In this document: piece by piece, positions 25,469 to 36,988 of the stretch
How positions within the stretch are numbered: position 1 is the stretch's first letter
Layout: the number at the start of each line of letters is the position of its first letter
Source of the DNA: Poecilobothrus nobilitatus
Lineage: Eukaryota; Arthropoda; Insecta; Diptera; Dolichopodidae
Assembly: GCA_947095535.1 (NCBI GenBank)
Contig: OX352774.1
Coordinates: 237,919,825 to 237,983,824 of the forward strand
Length of the DNA stretch: 64,000 nt
Direction of reading: 5' to 3'
The notes under the pieces: model-generated
The model's input: the letters and a program-made list of their open reading frames with translations, nothing else
What the model was told of the DNA's origin: nothing
The model's database searches: none
Translations under genes and position numbers: made by a program

Positions 25469-25803
25469 ATTTTGGTGGTAAGTCTTGACACCTTTTCAAA
25501 TCTGATAACATCGTTTTCGCAATCTTTCAGGTTTGCCAAAACCTCTTCGCATGAATAGCAGTTGCTTAATCCTTTGAGCACAAGCGAGATTTTTTTATCT
25601 TCCTTCGGGGTGAACGTGTGATAATTAATATCGGATTTTTCCAACAATGCACGTGCTTTTCTGTAGTCTTCGATGTTGAATGTGTATAAGAAATTGATAT
25701 TTTCACCAGTTTGCTTTATTAAAAAATCTTTTATTTTTAGATTATTTAAGAGCAATCCTTTCATCAGTTTTACATCGGTTTTACCAAAATTTATGGGTGG
25801 CAT
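25465..25803 (-). pseudogene. LINE ORF1: central gag domain preceding the knuckles
   Basis: 112 codons with F-T-P-K-E-D-K-K-I-S-L-V-L-K-G-L and E-E-V-L-A-N-L, the region that precedes the zinc fingers in jockey Gag (PRE_C2HC type). The end overlaps the zinc-knuckle block by 4 nt in another phase, a single frameshift. Upstream codons in the same phase to about 25895 also read sensibly. Confidence 0.82.
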
Positions 25804-26100
25804 CCGCTTCCTGGTTTGTTGAGCGTTTTCATTTTCTCTATGCTGAGCACGTGGAGTATTTTCCGAGAGCGTTTTTGTGGTAAATAACTTTTTTTTTACT
25901 TTTGCTTTTTAGCCAGTTCCAGTATACCCAATTCTAAGGTGCCTTCATCAAGCTCATAGATACATACAGTATGGGAAGTACTTATGGAATCCTGATTTGT
26001 TGAAGTTTGAATGCTTGCCAATTCATTATGTTCCTTATCATTAGCCAAATCCATCAATGGTACAAAGAAACCATCATTGGAGCTCGGTCCTTCACCACCG

Positions 26101-26334
26101 TTATTTATTTTTCACAAGTTTTAATAGTTTATTGTTTTCAATTTGTAATTTTTCAATTATCAATTTTAATTTGCGGATTTCTTTGCTGTGTTTCATTTTT
26201 AAGCTCGGCTTAGCTATACTTTTATTTAAAATTTCATTTACTTTAGAATTTATATTATTACACATTTTCAGACAATTTTTGTTCATTTTGTTCTTTACAT
26301 TCCATAATCGAGATCTCTTTTTAGGGGAATCCAA
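26101..26334 (-). pseudogene. LINE ORF1: N-terminal segment with coiled coil
   Basis: 77 codons starting M-D-S-P-K-K-R-S-R, a basic nuclear-localisation-like start, followed by a predicted coiled coil rich in Leu/Ile/Lys. The frame continues in another phase through 26100-25900 (P-S-S-N-D-G-F-F-V-P-L-M-D-L-A), then shifts once more in an A-run near 25895. ORF1 would span 26334-24823, about 500 codons. Confidence 0.75.
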
Positions 26335-26566
26335 TTAAGAAAAAACCACTTATATAATGTAAGAATTAATAAATATATACAATATTAATTCTTAAAAAAT
26401 ATTTATTAATTTATTTATTTATATTAATATTACATACATAAATGTAATGCAATATTATTGAACCATCGGCTACTAAGGCCATTATAGATTTTTATACTAT
26501 TATTAAATTATATACTAATATTATTTATTTTGTTTATATTATATACTATATATTTACATTATATTT

Positions 26567-26675
26567 GGTCGTAAGGGGGTAAAGAAAAAAACACTTACGA
26601 CCTGTGCAGGGATCGAACTCGCACTCCTTTGGTTAATACGCCACACGCCTACCCACTAGGCTACCGAAGCCCCTC
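26567..26675 (-). mobile_element. tRNA-headed SINE segment inside the LINE 5' UTR
   Basis: On the minus strand it reads GGGGCTTCGGTAGCCTAGTG, then GGGTAGGCG, a T-arm with GAGTTCGATCC, and GTCGTAAG...CCCCCTTACGAC. This corresponds to the head and first body block of SINE family 1 but with clear divergence, and it lacks the 3' body and A-tail. It lies between the LINE start and ORF1. It is either a nested SINE or a tRNA-like module the LINE carries; no target duplication was found around it. Confidence 0.72.
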
Positions 26676-26804
26676 TTAAAAAATAATTTAAAAATATTTA
26701 ACTATTTTTATTTATTTACTTTTTCTTTTTATTTTATTGTTTTTGTTTAATTTTTTATTTTATTTTTTATTTTTATATTTTAGTTACTACTAATTGTTAG
26801 GAGA

Positions 26805-26838
26805 ACGTCCTTTCAGCTTCGCGTTTAAAACCCGAATC
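26805..26838 (-). promoter_or_regulatory. LINE internal pol II promoter: initiator and DPE
   Basis: If transcription starts at the A of GATTCGGG (position 26837, one base inside the target duplication), the hexamer GGACGT at 26810-26805 sits exactly at +28 to +33. It fits the downstream promoter element consensus RGWYVT in all six positions. Jockey elements of flies are known to use TATA-less internal promoters with a DPE, and this placement also supports an intact 5' end. Confidence 0.65.
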
Positions 26839-26854
26839 AGGAATTTAATAGTTT
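26839..26854 (+). repeat. LINE target-site duplication, 5'-side copy
   Basis: AGGAATTTAATAGTTT, identical to 21293-21308 with no mismatch. A perfect 16-bp duplication implies insertion was recent relative to the decay of its ORFs, or that the copy was already defective when it inserted. Confidence 0.92.
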
Positions 26855-29800
26855 ACAATAAAAATATAATTTAAAAGAACTAGAACACTACTTGCATACT
26901 TTCAGGCGATTGTTAATTTTTTATTATGTTATTTGAAGGTTTGACCGTTATCGATCAATTTTTCTTTATATGTAGATATTATAAAGAATAAATTAAAATA
27001 TTTAAATATTTAAAATACTATAATACTGCGAATAAATAATAAATAGTAGCAAGATAAAAAGGAAATTCTCATGTTGATAATGGATAAAAGTTTTTTTTTT
27101 TTTTTTGTGGTTCTGAATTTAACTTAAAACAAAATATAAATAAAAATTATTAAAATATTCAAAATTACAAAACAAGAAAAAAAAAAACATTCTATTTAGA
27201 TATAAAATTATTCAAAGATTATAGAAATATATTATGTATATTTAATGGTACTGGTTTCTGTAAAAAGAAAATAATAAATATATTCAAATTATTCAATCAC
27301 AGGCTATTACCCATAAGCATAAATTTTGAAAAAAGGAAAATCCATGTTTTTAACACGAATTTGTGTACAAAAGGACCACTACAATAATAATTTAAATAAA
27401 CAAAACAAAATTATTATTCCATGATTTGAATAAAAAAAAAATTTCTTTCCCAGGTTTAATGTATAATAAATTCAATAATTTACACTCGTTTTGTAAATTA
27501 AAATGTATGGAATTCCTAAAAATGAATAACAAAAAAAAAAAAAAAAAAAATTGAAGCGATATATATTCATCAAAATAATAAATTCATAACTTTTCTTTTG
27601 AATATTTTTTTGTTATTGTAGATATGTGCAATATGAAATTCTTCAGTTGTTAAACTTAACTGAACTGTTAAAAAAAAACTGATTAGAAATGATTTAAATG
27701 TTTTTTTTTTAAGTATTTTTACAATGTTTGGAATTAATTATGTTTAGAAATATGAAAATTTAGTCTTAATGTTGTCTTTAATCTAGTCTTTTACGATTCT
27801 ATAAATCTTAAGTTATATTTAAAATCTAACCGTTTCCCCAATTAGCTTTCCTACCGATTGTCAGAATGATTTTTCCATTCACTATAAAACCGACTACCCA
27901 ATAATTTTTGCAACGGAGCTGCTATTGTAAAATCTGAAAATCTTTTTTGTGTTTTCTAGTTAATATTTCATTAAAGGTTAGCTTGTGAGAAGAGAAATAC
28001 CAAAAAACATAATAATCATAATTATAAAAAAAAAAACTCTTTATAATGAGTTTCATATTATACTCAATAATATCAACCTTTTGTTGATCCAATAAGACTA
28101 ACAACAATAATTTACAAAAATTTTATTGTAATTTTTTCGTTTTTTTGATATTTTTTTATAAATATTCTTTCTTTTTATAATTCGTTTGACTTTCACAACT
28201 GACAACCCCCCAAAATCATAAAACAAAAATGAAAAAAATTTCAAATTCCACCAGCAAAAAAATAAATTTGTTTTTTGCTTTATTCAACCCTATACGCCTC
28301 AATACCCTCGCATAACTTTTATTTATACAAACATTTTATATTATATACTCTTAATATCCTTTATTACTGTTATTATTATGATTATTATCCTTATAACTTT
28401 TACACCTCTATTATCCTCGTCCTTAATATCACTCCCCATTTACTTTTCCACCACATTATCTTAATCAGAATATGTAATAAGTGTATTGGTGTTAAATTTT
28501 GAAAAAAAAAAAAAAAAATACTAGTAAAGAAAAAATATATGAACAGAAGAATTTCGATTTTTAGCACCATTTTTCTAAGAAAATTTGAAAAATTTGCTTA
28601 TTAGTTTCATTTGTTCGTCGTTTGTTTACAAAATTTTTACACCAAACGATTTAACTTTCAAACAACAGGACATTTTCTTAACTTTATAAATTAATATAAA
28701 AAATAATTAAATTTTTTTTGTAATCTTAGTTTCGCTTTCTTCATAACTCCTGCAAACTTTTAGTTAGAACGTTTAAAGATGAAATAAAGAGAAGAAAGAT
28801 CTACTAGAATTAGCAAAGGTTAGCTCAGAAAATTTTTTTATTTCTCCTTTTCCTCAAGAACTATTACACTTTAAGAACTATTATTACTATTAGAGATTAA
28901 AAATTTTTTTCGTTTTAGCCACCTGTACAATTTCTTTCAAAATCAAATACAAATACCTCCAAAAAATTAAATTATTTTAATTTTATGTATTTCAGTACAA
29001 TATATTATATTTTAGTTCTATATGTTGAAGTTCGATTGTTATGTTTTTCTTTTGTACAAAATAATAAAGAAATTCTACACCTCATACAAAAGTCGGGAAT
29101 ACACAAAAAAAAGGGGAACCCTACATTTTGCATATTTAAAAAAAAAATATTTTCTTATTTTATTTTTGTTTTCTGGTGTTACAGTTATTGTTTTTGTTTT
29201 AAAAGAATTCGACAATACGATGAATAAACGTCCTTGTTGTGTATTATATGTTCTTAAGATTTTTTTTTCTCTTCAAAAATGATATATCATTCCTTTAACA
29301 ATCCCTTAGCTAATATAAAGAGAACGCATCATAACATTAATAAAAACCAAACAAAAAATCAAGGATATAAAGGAAAAGAAAAGCAACAAAAAAAAAATAA
29401 AATAAAATAAAAAATCTTCGGAAATACAATAGTACAATATTACAACACCATAATGAAGGTGTGAATGATGCAAACTGAACAGAAAAAACTGAACAGAAAA
29501 AGATGTGGGGTAAAATGAAAAACAAAAAAAACGAAAAACAAAAAAATTAAAAAGTAAAAAAAAAAATTTTTTGCATATGAGAAGAGTTAGGCGTATGTGG
29601 TAGAAAGTTAAGGAGAAGCCAAAAGGAAAGGAGTTGAAATTTTTGTGTAAATATAACCTAAAAAGTTAAAGGATATTTATGTTGATTTTAATATTGCTCT
29701 TGTTATGATCGAGCCCCTATGGTTGATGGCCTTTCATTTTTTGTTATTCTTATTTATTTTTTGTTTTTATAAATTTCCTATACCCCTTTTATTATTCTTT

Positions 29801-31059
29801 TTTTTTATTTTTAAATATTATAATGATATGCACTACTTTAAGGATATTCTTTTAGTGTTTTTTTTTTTTTTTTAAATTTCTTCTTTTTGAGCTTTAATGG
29901 TAGTTCCTTTATTCCATTACTGCGCCAGAAGTTTGATATTGTTCAAGTTAAGTTTAATTCTAAGAATGATGATGATTTTTTTTTATTTATTTTTTAAATT
30001 TTCTATTTTTTTTATTTTTTATTTATATATATACGTTTTCAATGGAAATTAGTTTTTTGTGTGCGTTTCTGTTATGGAGGGACACAGTATAACCTAACAA
30101 CAAAATAAAAACAACAAAAAAAAAAAAAAGAATCATATAAAATTTCATACTGATCCTGGGCATAATATAAACCAAAAAAAAAAAAAAGTTTAAGTTGATG
30201 GATAAAGCTTATAAAGGATAATATAAATATGGAAACAAAAGAAAATGATGAATTTTGGTTTTTATCATATCATTGTAAAATACCATAGTTCGTTCTGGCT
30301 ATAGGATTTTTTTTTCTTTTTTTTTATATGTTGATTTAAATTTTTTTTTTTTTTTGTTTATTAATTGTTTTTATATAACTAAAAGTACATACATGTTTTA
30401 AAGAGACTTTAATACAATGCATTTGTATTAAAAGTTCCATTAAAAGTTTTAAATATTTAATGCAGAATATTTAATATTGAAAAAATATAATAAAATTTAT
30501 TAAATAAATTTTTTTAAAGTTTTATTTTCAATAAAATCAGGAAAATATTTTAATAGTTTATAATTTTAAATAAAATTTAAAAGAACTTTTCAAATATTTT
30601 GTTATTTTTAAATATTATTAAATTTTTTTGTTACAAAATATTATTTAATACAAAAAAAAAAAAAAAATAATTAAATTATGTTAAATTAATAAAAGTTTAT
30701 TATATGTTTCATAAATTTTTTAATAGAGTTGAGCTGAATATATGTAGTTTTAAATTTTTTTTAAAAATATATAATGTATAATGAAAAAAATTAAATTAAA
30801 TACATTAAATATATTAATGTTATAATAAAAAAATATATAATTAATTCTAACACGACAATGCAGTAATGCATCGTTGAAATTTACTTAGACCATTTTTATT
30901 AATGTGGGGTTTTAATTTATTGATTTTATATTTATGGTATTGAACTTGATCCTACTAAGTTGGTTGCCTCTAGATGTCCAAATGTCATTCAAGTTGTAAC
31001 TTTATCCATCGGGATATAAAAAATGTTAACTTTTTTTTCGATAATCTTATTTTAACTTT
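26855..31059. other. AT-rich non-coding DNA, no gene seen
   Basis: Contains long homopolymers (for example 20 A at 27531-27550) and short hydrophobic or lysine-rich frames that follow from base composition. The patch 28570-28640 shares a run of words (GAAAAATTTGCT, TTAG.TTC, GTTTACAAAA) with the remnant at 34030-34110, so it may be another copy of that element. Confidence 0.55.
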
Positions 31060-31060
31060 T

Positions 31061-31117
31061 TCTTTCTTGGAAAAAGTTTTCCAAGTCATTGATCATAAAA
31101 TGTTACTAAACAGAATA
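31061..31117 (+). pseudogene. Scrap of LINE reverse transcriptase (motif A neighbourhood)
   Basis: From 31067 the plus strand reads L-E-K-V-F-Q-V-I-D-H-K-M-L-L-N-R-I before a TAA. This matches the LINE RT pattern D-L-x-K-A-F-D-x-V-D-H-x-x-L-L-x-K-L closely, though the leading catalytic Asp codon is gone. The flanks do not continue as RT in any frame that I could follow. It is short, so a chance match cannot be excluded. Confidence 0.4.
31066..31085. repeat. 20-nt near-perfect palindrome CTTGGAAAA-AG-TTTTCCAAG
   Basis: A 9-bp stem with a two-base centre, lying inside the RT scrap described at 31061; probably incidental to it. Confidence 0.6.
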
Positions 31118-31869
31118 TAAAATATACTCAGTATTATAGTAGAAGAGGAAATAAAATATTAAACTTTTCCAGATCTCTAATTATTTAATTTTTCTTTAGG
31201 TTACATATAAGTTTACATATAATCAAAAGAATAGCTATCTCTAATTCTAAAGTAATTTCAAAATAAAATCTTAAAAACAGAATAAAAAAAATGAAACAAA
31301 GAAATATTGAATATTTTATCAAATATTCAAAATAGCTGGATACCTAAGCATTTTAAACATATTATTATTTTAATATTTTTAAATAAAAAAAATACTTTTT
31401 GTATTTTCTTTATATATTTTTTTTTTTATGATATAAAGCTTTTAAAAACGTCACTAGATGAAGTTTTAACAATTTTTAAATATTTATGAACAATATAAAG
31501 TGTGAAATATTCAGTCATAATATTAGAGAAAAAAAACAAACATTTAAATAAAAACAAAAAACAAAAGAAAAGTATATGAATAAAAATATTTATTGTTAAT
31601 ACAATTACGGGATTCAAAAGTTATTAAATACATAATAATATATTATATTTTTATTTTAATGACGATTATTTTATGATTTAACTATTCTGATAATATAAAA
31701 GTTTACACTAAATTGACTTAGTACTAATTATAAAATTATATCATTTAAAAATGCATTAAAAAATAATTTCAGCCTCAAAGTATGCAAAATTTTCATAGAA
31801 TTTACTAACTTGTTTTGAAGGAGTTACGGCAATAGTAGTTAAGCCTAAAATGAGCTTTGTAAACAAGTG
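31118..31869. other. AT-rich non-coding DNA, no gene seen
   Basis: Only short low-complexity frames rich in Phe, Ile and Lys. No repeat boundary noticed. Confidence 0.55.
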
Positions 31870-32061
31870 TCTTACTGATGGTGACCTAGTGGGTAAGAGC
31901 GTATAAAATATGCTGTAAACCCCGAGAGAGTGCGTTCGAATTCCACACACGTTATAAGAGTTATTGTCCCTTACGACATTTACAGCCACACCTGAACAGG
32001 AAAGGCTGTGTAATTTCCTGTCCAAAATTATGTGGCAGAGAAATGCAATAAAAAAAAAAAA
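31870..32061 (+). mobile_element. tRNA-derived SINE, family 1 (full length, diverged)
   Basis: Same order of blocks as the copy at 19.7 kb: A-box region ending CTAGTGGGTAAGAGCGTA, B box CGTTCGAATTCC (31933-31944) with one base changed from the usual GGTTCGA, then the CCTTACGACATTTACAGCC, CTGAACAGGAAAGGCTGTG and GGCAGAGAAATGCA body blocks, and a poly(A) tail interrupted near 32061. No clear target duplication. The 102-codon frame on the opposite strand here is not a gene. Confidence 0.85.
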
Positions 32062-33713
32062 CAATTACCGTCACAAAAATAGTTATTTTAAATTAATTTT
32101 AGTTTAATATAGTTTTTAAGTTTTACATATAATTTCTTGTAATAAGTTTTTCCCTTTCTTAACTGATACAGGCTTGTAAATTAAATAAAAAGTTAATATC
32201 AAAAATTTAATTTCTTAATTATCCTTATATCTGTATATATTATATATGTACATATATCATGGAAAGAAAAGAACTTAAACTTAAATAAATTTTTTAATGT
32301 TTATTGTTTTTCTAAATTTGTCTTAAAAAATTAATTAAACAGTCATTGGATTAAAAATAATAAAAATAAATAGAATAAATGATAGAATAAACAGACAGAC
32401 AAAATAATACAAAAAACAAAATACAAAAGAAATATAATCTGTTCTTTTTTTTTCGACTTTGATTTCAATTATTAAACGATGATGATGTGAGTTTTATTTC
32501 TTCCCTCTTGTTTTTTTTTTTTCTTTCCAGTTTTTCACACTCACAGTTTAATTTATGAGTTTTTTCTATTTTGATGTTTGTTGTTTTTTTGTTTTTCTAA
32601 ATATATGTGTGTTTATTGCCTTTTAAGCAAAAGGTGTTATTTCCTACAGTGAAACATCCAACCATTAACACAGTCGGTGGTCTCAAATATTAAAACGAAT
32701 GGGATTTTTTTTTTTTTTTTTTGGTTTTTCTTGCCTTGCCTTATGATTTACAGAAATTTGATTGCCAAAAAAAAAAAAAAAAGTGAAGTAAGGAAGGAGG
32801 TAAACAGATAAATAAAAAAAAATAAATAATATATATGTATATATGTATACATAGTAAATGTAATAATATATAGGTATAGAAATAGAAATCATGTTGAATT
32901 TTTTTCTTCTTCTATACAATGAAAATTTTCTATCTAAATTTCAATCTTTATTTTTTTTTTTTGGTTTTTGTTAAATTCTCTTTAAAGTTTTTTTTTATTT
33001 TAAATCAGATTTTTATGTGATTTTTCAATCAGTTTTGGTGATTTTTCAAAAAAAAAAAAAAAAAAAAGAGGAATTTAAAAGACAAAAAAAAAAAAAAAAA
33101 AATGGTTTTCTAAATAAAGATTTTGTGCGTAAATTTAAATTACACATAAATTATTCTTGTATTAAATTGAGTTAAATTGAGATAATAGAAAAATTTTGAA
33201 GGAAAACACAATTTTTTATTTTTTTTTTATTTTTTGATAGATTATTCTTCAAAAGAAATTCAATAAAGTTCTTAGAAAGTCATGTTGTTTTATTATTTTT
33301 TAATGTTTAATATCTAATGTTTAGATATTTTTTAATAAAGCGACAGTTTTACAACAGTACATGTATTAAAAATTAAAAATTAATCATTCATCAATTTTAA
33401 AAAGTTCCTCACTGTAAAGGAAGAGAAAATACATATCAGAAAACATACAACAGCAAAATATACCAAGAGAAGGAATCTAGTGAAGAGAGAAGAGAATAAG
33501 TCATAATAATTAAAATGCAATAATTAAATGTACCTTGCATTCATCGTTCCAGCTATCATTGATTATAAATAAAATTATAACAACAATTTCCGTTATAATT
33601 TTAAATTAAGAGGCTTTTATTTGTATTCTGTTTACTTTTAATAATTTTTTTATAATGACTTTCTTTTTCTTGAACAATTTTACATTAAATTCGCTTTTTT
33701 GTTTTATAATATG
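32062..33713. other. AT-rich non-coding DNA with long homopolymers
   Basis: Includes 18 T at 32705-32722, A-runs at 32766-32781, 33050-33067 and 33085-33101, and a short TATATGTATATATGTATACA patch near 32831. No gene or repeat boundary supported. Confidence 0.55.
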
Positions 33714-34385
33714 TACTAGCAGAGTACCCGGCGTTGCCCGGAGTATTTTATTGGTTTTATGAAATAAAAATTATTAACTTTTGTTTCTGCGTTAATTTAA
33801 TTTATAGTTAACTTATTACTATGCATTTACAGATGCTGGTAGTTAATATTCTATTTTTATTACAAAAAATCTTTAAAGGAATCAATAATCTATTGAGTAC
33901 GCAATTACGGCGAAATGAGTTTTCACAATATATTCGTTAATATAGAAAAATAAAATCGTATTTCAATTATAAAAGACCATAATGTAATACATTGTTTTTC
34001 GTAAGTAATGTCACTTCATGTTTTTGTGAATTATCCTTTTAAGCACATTTTGAAAAATTTGCTATTAGGTTCGCTCTATCTCTGCGTCTGTTTACAAAAC
34101 TTATATACTGTTTAATAAGAAGCAATGAAATATTCACTATGCATAGATGTCTTAAAAGAGTAATGTTGAAGAACAACTTTTTTATGTATCCTCACAGTTG
34201 GAGATCCTACAGCACCAAGAGCTCTTCAAATTTTGAAAAACTTCTTTTTAAATGCATACATCTCAGGTTCTGTTTAACATATTTTCAATATAAAAAATAC
34301 TTGGTTGCAATCGGACTGGTGGTTTTTACGTGAAAAGGACACAAACAAACAAACAAACAGAATTTCTGCTTTATATATTAGATTA
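33714..34385 (+). mobile_element. Degenerate transposable element with ACCCGGCGTTGCCCGG motif
   Basis: Opens with TACTAGCAGAGTACCCGGCG followed by TTGCCCGG, a GC-rich word standing out from its surroundings and familiar from dispersed elements in many insect genomes. It ends with (CAAA)n CAGAATTTCTGCTTTATATA TTAGATTA. A 64-codon frame at 34139-34333 (ending L-V-A-I-G-L-V-V-F-T) lies just before the CAAA repeat. The family is not assigned; a short non-LTR-type element is my best guess. Confidence 0.55.
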
Positions 34386-34941
34386 TCAGTACAGGTAAAA
34401 TTCGCGTATACACATTTTAATAGCTTTTAAGTAGCTATAATTGAAAATCTATTCATCTATTACAAAATAATTAAATGGAATTAGATTTCAATTATCCCTT
34501 TTAAAGTTTTTACTTTGTGTTTATTTACTTTTTAAATAATTTAAACATTATTTTCTCTGATTACAGTTTTTTAATTGAATTTTGCTGAGTTATTAATAAA
34601 TTTTATTTTATTTATTGTTTGCATTGCTTTTGCAGATTAAATTACAGTTTTCTATTTCCAACTACATCCGTCTTTGAGAAAAAGTACTGATAAGAGTAAA
34701 TACGTTTATGTTACATCATTAGCGTTACATTTACCTACTATTTACAACTACTTTCAACTATTTTTTTTTTGAGAAAAAAAAATGAATTTTTTTTTTTCTT
34801 GTACTGTCCAGATATAAATATCTGCCGATATTTTTAGGGCCATTTTGCCTTGAAGCATGTGGGCCATCTTGGTACAAGTATTAAATTATAATTATATTTA
34901 ATATTTCGTATATTATATTTAATATTTTTTATATATTATTT
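34386..34941. other. AT-rich non-coding DNA, no gene seen
   Basis: No motif, frame or repeat that I can support, apart from a patch GGGCCATTTTGCCTTGAAGC at 34839 that is less AT-rich. Confidence 0.5.
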
Positions 34942-35013
34942 TTTGACCTGGCTGGGGTTTGAATCCGAGACCCTTCGTCTGAAAGACCGGTGACTTATGC
35001 ACTAAATAAGTCA
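34942..35013 (-). mobile_element. tRNA-like SINE head, family 2 (partial)
   Basis: Minus strand: GACTTATTTAGTGCATAAGT, then CACCGGTCTTTCAGACGAAG, GGTCTCGGATTCAAACCCC (B box, 34955-34967 on the plus strand as GGGGTTTGAATCC) and AGCCAGGTCA. The B-box neighbourhood GGTCTCGG(A/G)TTCAAACCCC is shared with the element at 62.2 kb. No complete tRNA cloverleaf is evident. Confidence 0.65.
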
Positions 35014-35096
35014 TATAAAATATTTTTTAATTTTTATTTCTAAAAAAGTTTTTTGATTAGAAAACCATACCTCTGTTAAGGTTATACTTTTTTGAA

Positions 35097-35155
35097 AATA
35101 AGACCTTTCCATAATATATAAGACCTTATTTCGCGTCTGAATGTGAAATAAATCT
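35097..35155. repeat. TTATTTC...GAAATAA hairpin module (MITE relic?)
   Basis: AATAAGACCT, AGACCTTATTTCGCG and GAATGTGAAATAAATCTT follow one another; the arms AAGACCTTATTTC (35120-35132) and GAAATAAATCTT (35145-35156) can pair. The wording matches the terminal regions of the MITE at 48.3-49.8 kb (GTGAAATAAGGCCTA), so it is probably a fragment of a related element. Confidence 0.45.
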
Positions 35156-35159
35156 TTAA

Positions 35160-36988
35160 AAGTTTATCTGAAAAACGGATTTCCATAAAAAACAAATGCT
35201 TTTTAATTAGTCAAATTAAAAATTTAATTTGTCCAATTTAAACATTCCATCAGAAATCTGAAATAATTCGATACAATTTTAATGAAATTTAACAAAACTT
35301 CAAAATTTAAATAAAACTAAATTAGCTAATCATTTTGTTTAGATACAAGAAACCATAGGTTTACAAAACGGTATTACAATAACGATGGTGTTTGGTGAAT
35401 TTAACGTTTGGTTTGGAAATACAACGATCTATACAACGATAGACTAGCAGATAGTATCTGTTAACTGTAGTTGTAATTTAAATTTTACAAAAATATTATC
35501 CTGCGTTTAGGAGCTTTACAAGTGTAATAACGGTAGAATGACTTTAAATATTTAAATTTTTAAATACTCAATATCTTCTATTTCTGATGACTGTATTATA
35601 TAATTTATTAAATTCTTTTCATCTATTTGTTTTTCTTCTGTTTAATGATCAAATTATAAGTTACCTTTCATAAATATAAATTTAATTTTTGTTTATTGTA
35701 TTTAAAATGAATTTGAAAACAAATATAGATTTTTGTTTTTTTTTATATGAAACTAAAATATTTTTGAAAATTAGAGATATATGTATGCAATAAGTAAAAT
35801 TATATAGGAAATTATGAATTAGATTCTAAAATCTGAATTGAATTCAAATCATTTGACAAAATTCAATTGTTTATGTATATACTATATTTTAATATTTAAT
35901 ACGGTTTTTTTTTTTTTTGAAGAAAAATAAAGGTTTTTTTTTTTTTTGGAAAATTTATAGAAGTTCTTAATTGTAGAGACCAGGCATATTTTTATACAAA
36001 AACAAAATAAAATATTTAGACATATATTTATTAACAATACTTATACAGAAGCTCCATTTTCATTTTAATAGTTATAGGAAATCCTTTTTAATATCAGATA
36101 ACGTTATATTTTTGAAAATTTGTTTGTTGTCGACATCAATGGGATTGAATAGCTTTTCAATGATAAAATTTCCGAAAATTTTTACGATATTTTTAAAGAA
36201 AAAACTAAAACAAAAAGGAAAAACTATAAAATGCAAATAGTATCCTTTTTGTATGAGTAGATGTATTGTATTAAATGTTATCCTATAATCCTGCATACAA
36301 AATGCATACAAAATAAATACATAACTAGAATACAACATAAATGTGCAATAGATTAATAATTTTGAATTTTTAAATTGTATGTTACAAAGTTAAATTTTTT
36401 TTATTTTTAATTGAATTTGAGTGGTTTTGTTTATTTAATATATGTATGTAATGTAGTTTTAGTCTACACCTTATTTACAATATTCATTTTATATGAGAGA
36501 AATGACATTTTTAACATATGTATATGCGAAAATTTTTGGAGTATCTGCTATATAATTAGTTTTTTACAATTTTTTTTTTGCTTTTTATTTTTATTATTAT
36601 TTTTTTTTTTTTTCATTTCTTAAATAACAAAGAGATGTTCCATAAATATTTTTTAGATGAATATTACAAAGTGATTTTAAAAAATTTTTGTTTTGAAAAA
36701 ATATGTGTAGGTATATATGATTGGGATTAAAGTTCAAAATATTAAAGGCTAATATCAGGATTTTACAAAAAAAAAAAAAAAATCTAAAGGATATTAAATT
36801 TCATTATTATTGTGCTTTAACTTTTTTGTTTTTTACGATACTTTAAACTGATGGTATTAGAAAATTTGAAAATGTCCTAACCTAATTATCTTTTAATCTA
36901 ATACAATGTTTCTTTAAAACTTTGTTTTTTTTTTTTTTTTTGTTGTAGATTCGTATTATTTGTCAATTGTCATATGACTAAGTTTGTT
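35160..36988. other. AT-rich non-coding DNA, no gene seen
   Basis: Contains short low-complexity frames (88 codons at 36072-36338 minus, 70 at 36411-36623 plus) dominated by Phe/Ile/Leu/Tyr without domains. Poly(T)/poly(A) tracts near 35907, 35934, 36765 and 36925. Confidence 0.55.

Larger units (their letters stand above)
21309..26838 (-). mobile_element. Jockey-clade non-LTR retrotransposon (LINE), ~5.5 kb, nearly full length, inactive
   Basis: A minus-strand LINE with all parts visible: a 5' end carrying an internal DPE promoter, a 5' UTR with an embedded SINE-like segment, ORF1 (gag with zinc knuckles), an ORF2 whose ATG overlaps the ORF1 stop, a 3' UTR, and an A-tail (T-run 21306-21318 on the plus strand). 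It is bounded by a 16-bp target-site duplication (21293-21308 and 26839-26854). Endonuclease, zinc-knuckle and RT motifs match the jockey clade; ORF1 of about 500 codons and ORF2 of about 1015 codons are the usual lengths. Several frameshifts and stops, including TAA in the conserved RT Q-G-T motif, make it dead. It could still serve as a substrate if another copy supplies proteins. Confidence 0.92.

Noticed and set aside
22756..26338. Plus-strand frames inside the LINE region (for example 24839-25126, 25166-25348, 26057-26338)
   Set aside because: Shadows of the minus-strand LINE ORFs.
31756..32064. 102-codon minus-strand frame
   Set aside because: Antisense to SINE family 1; created by SINE sequence.
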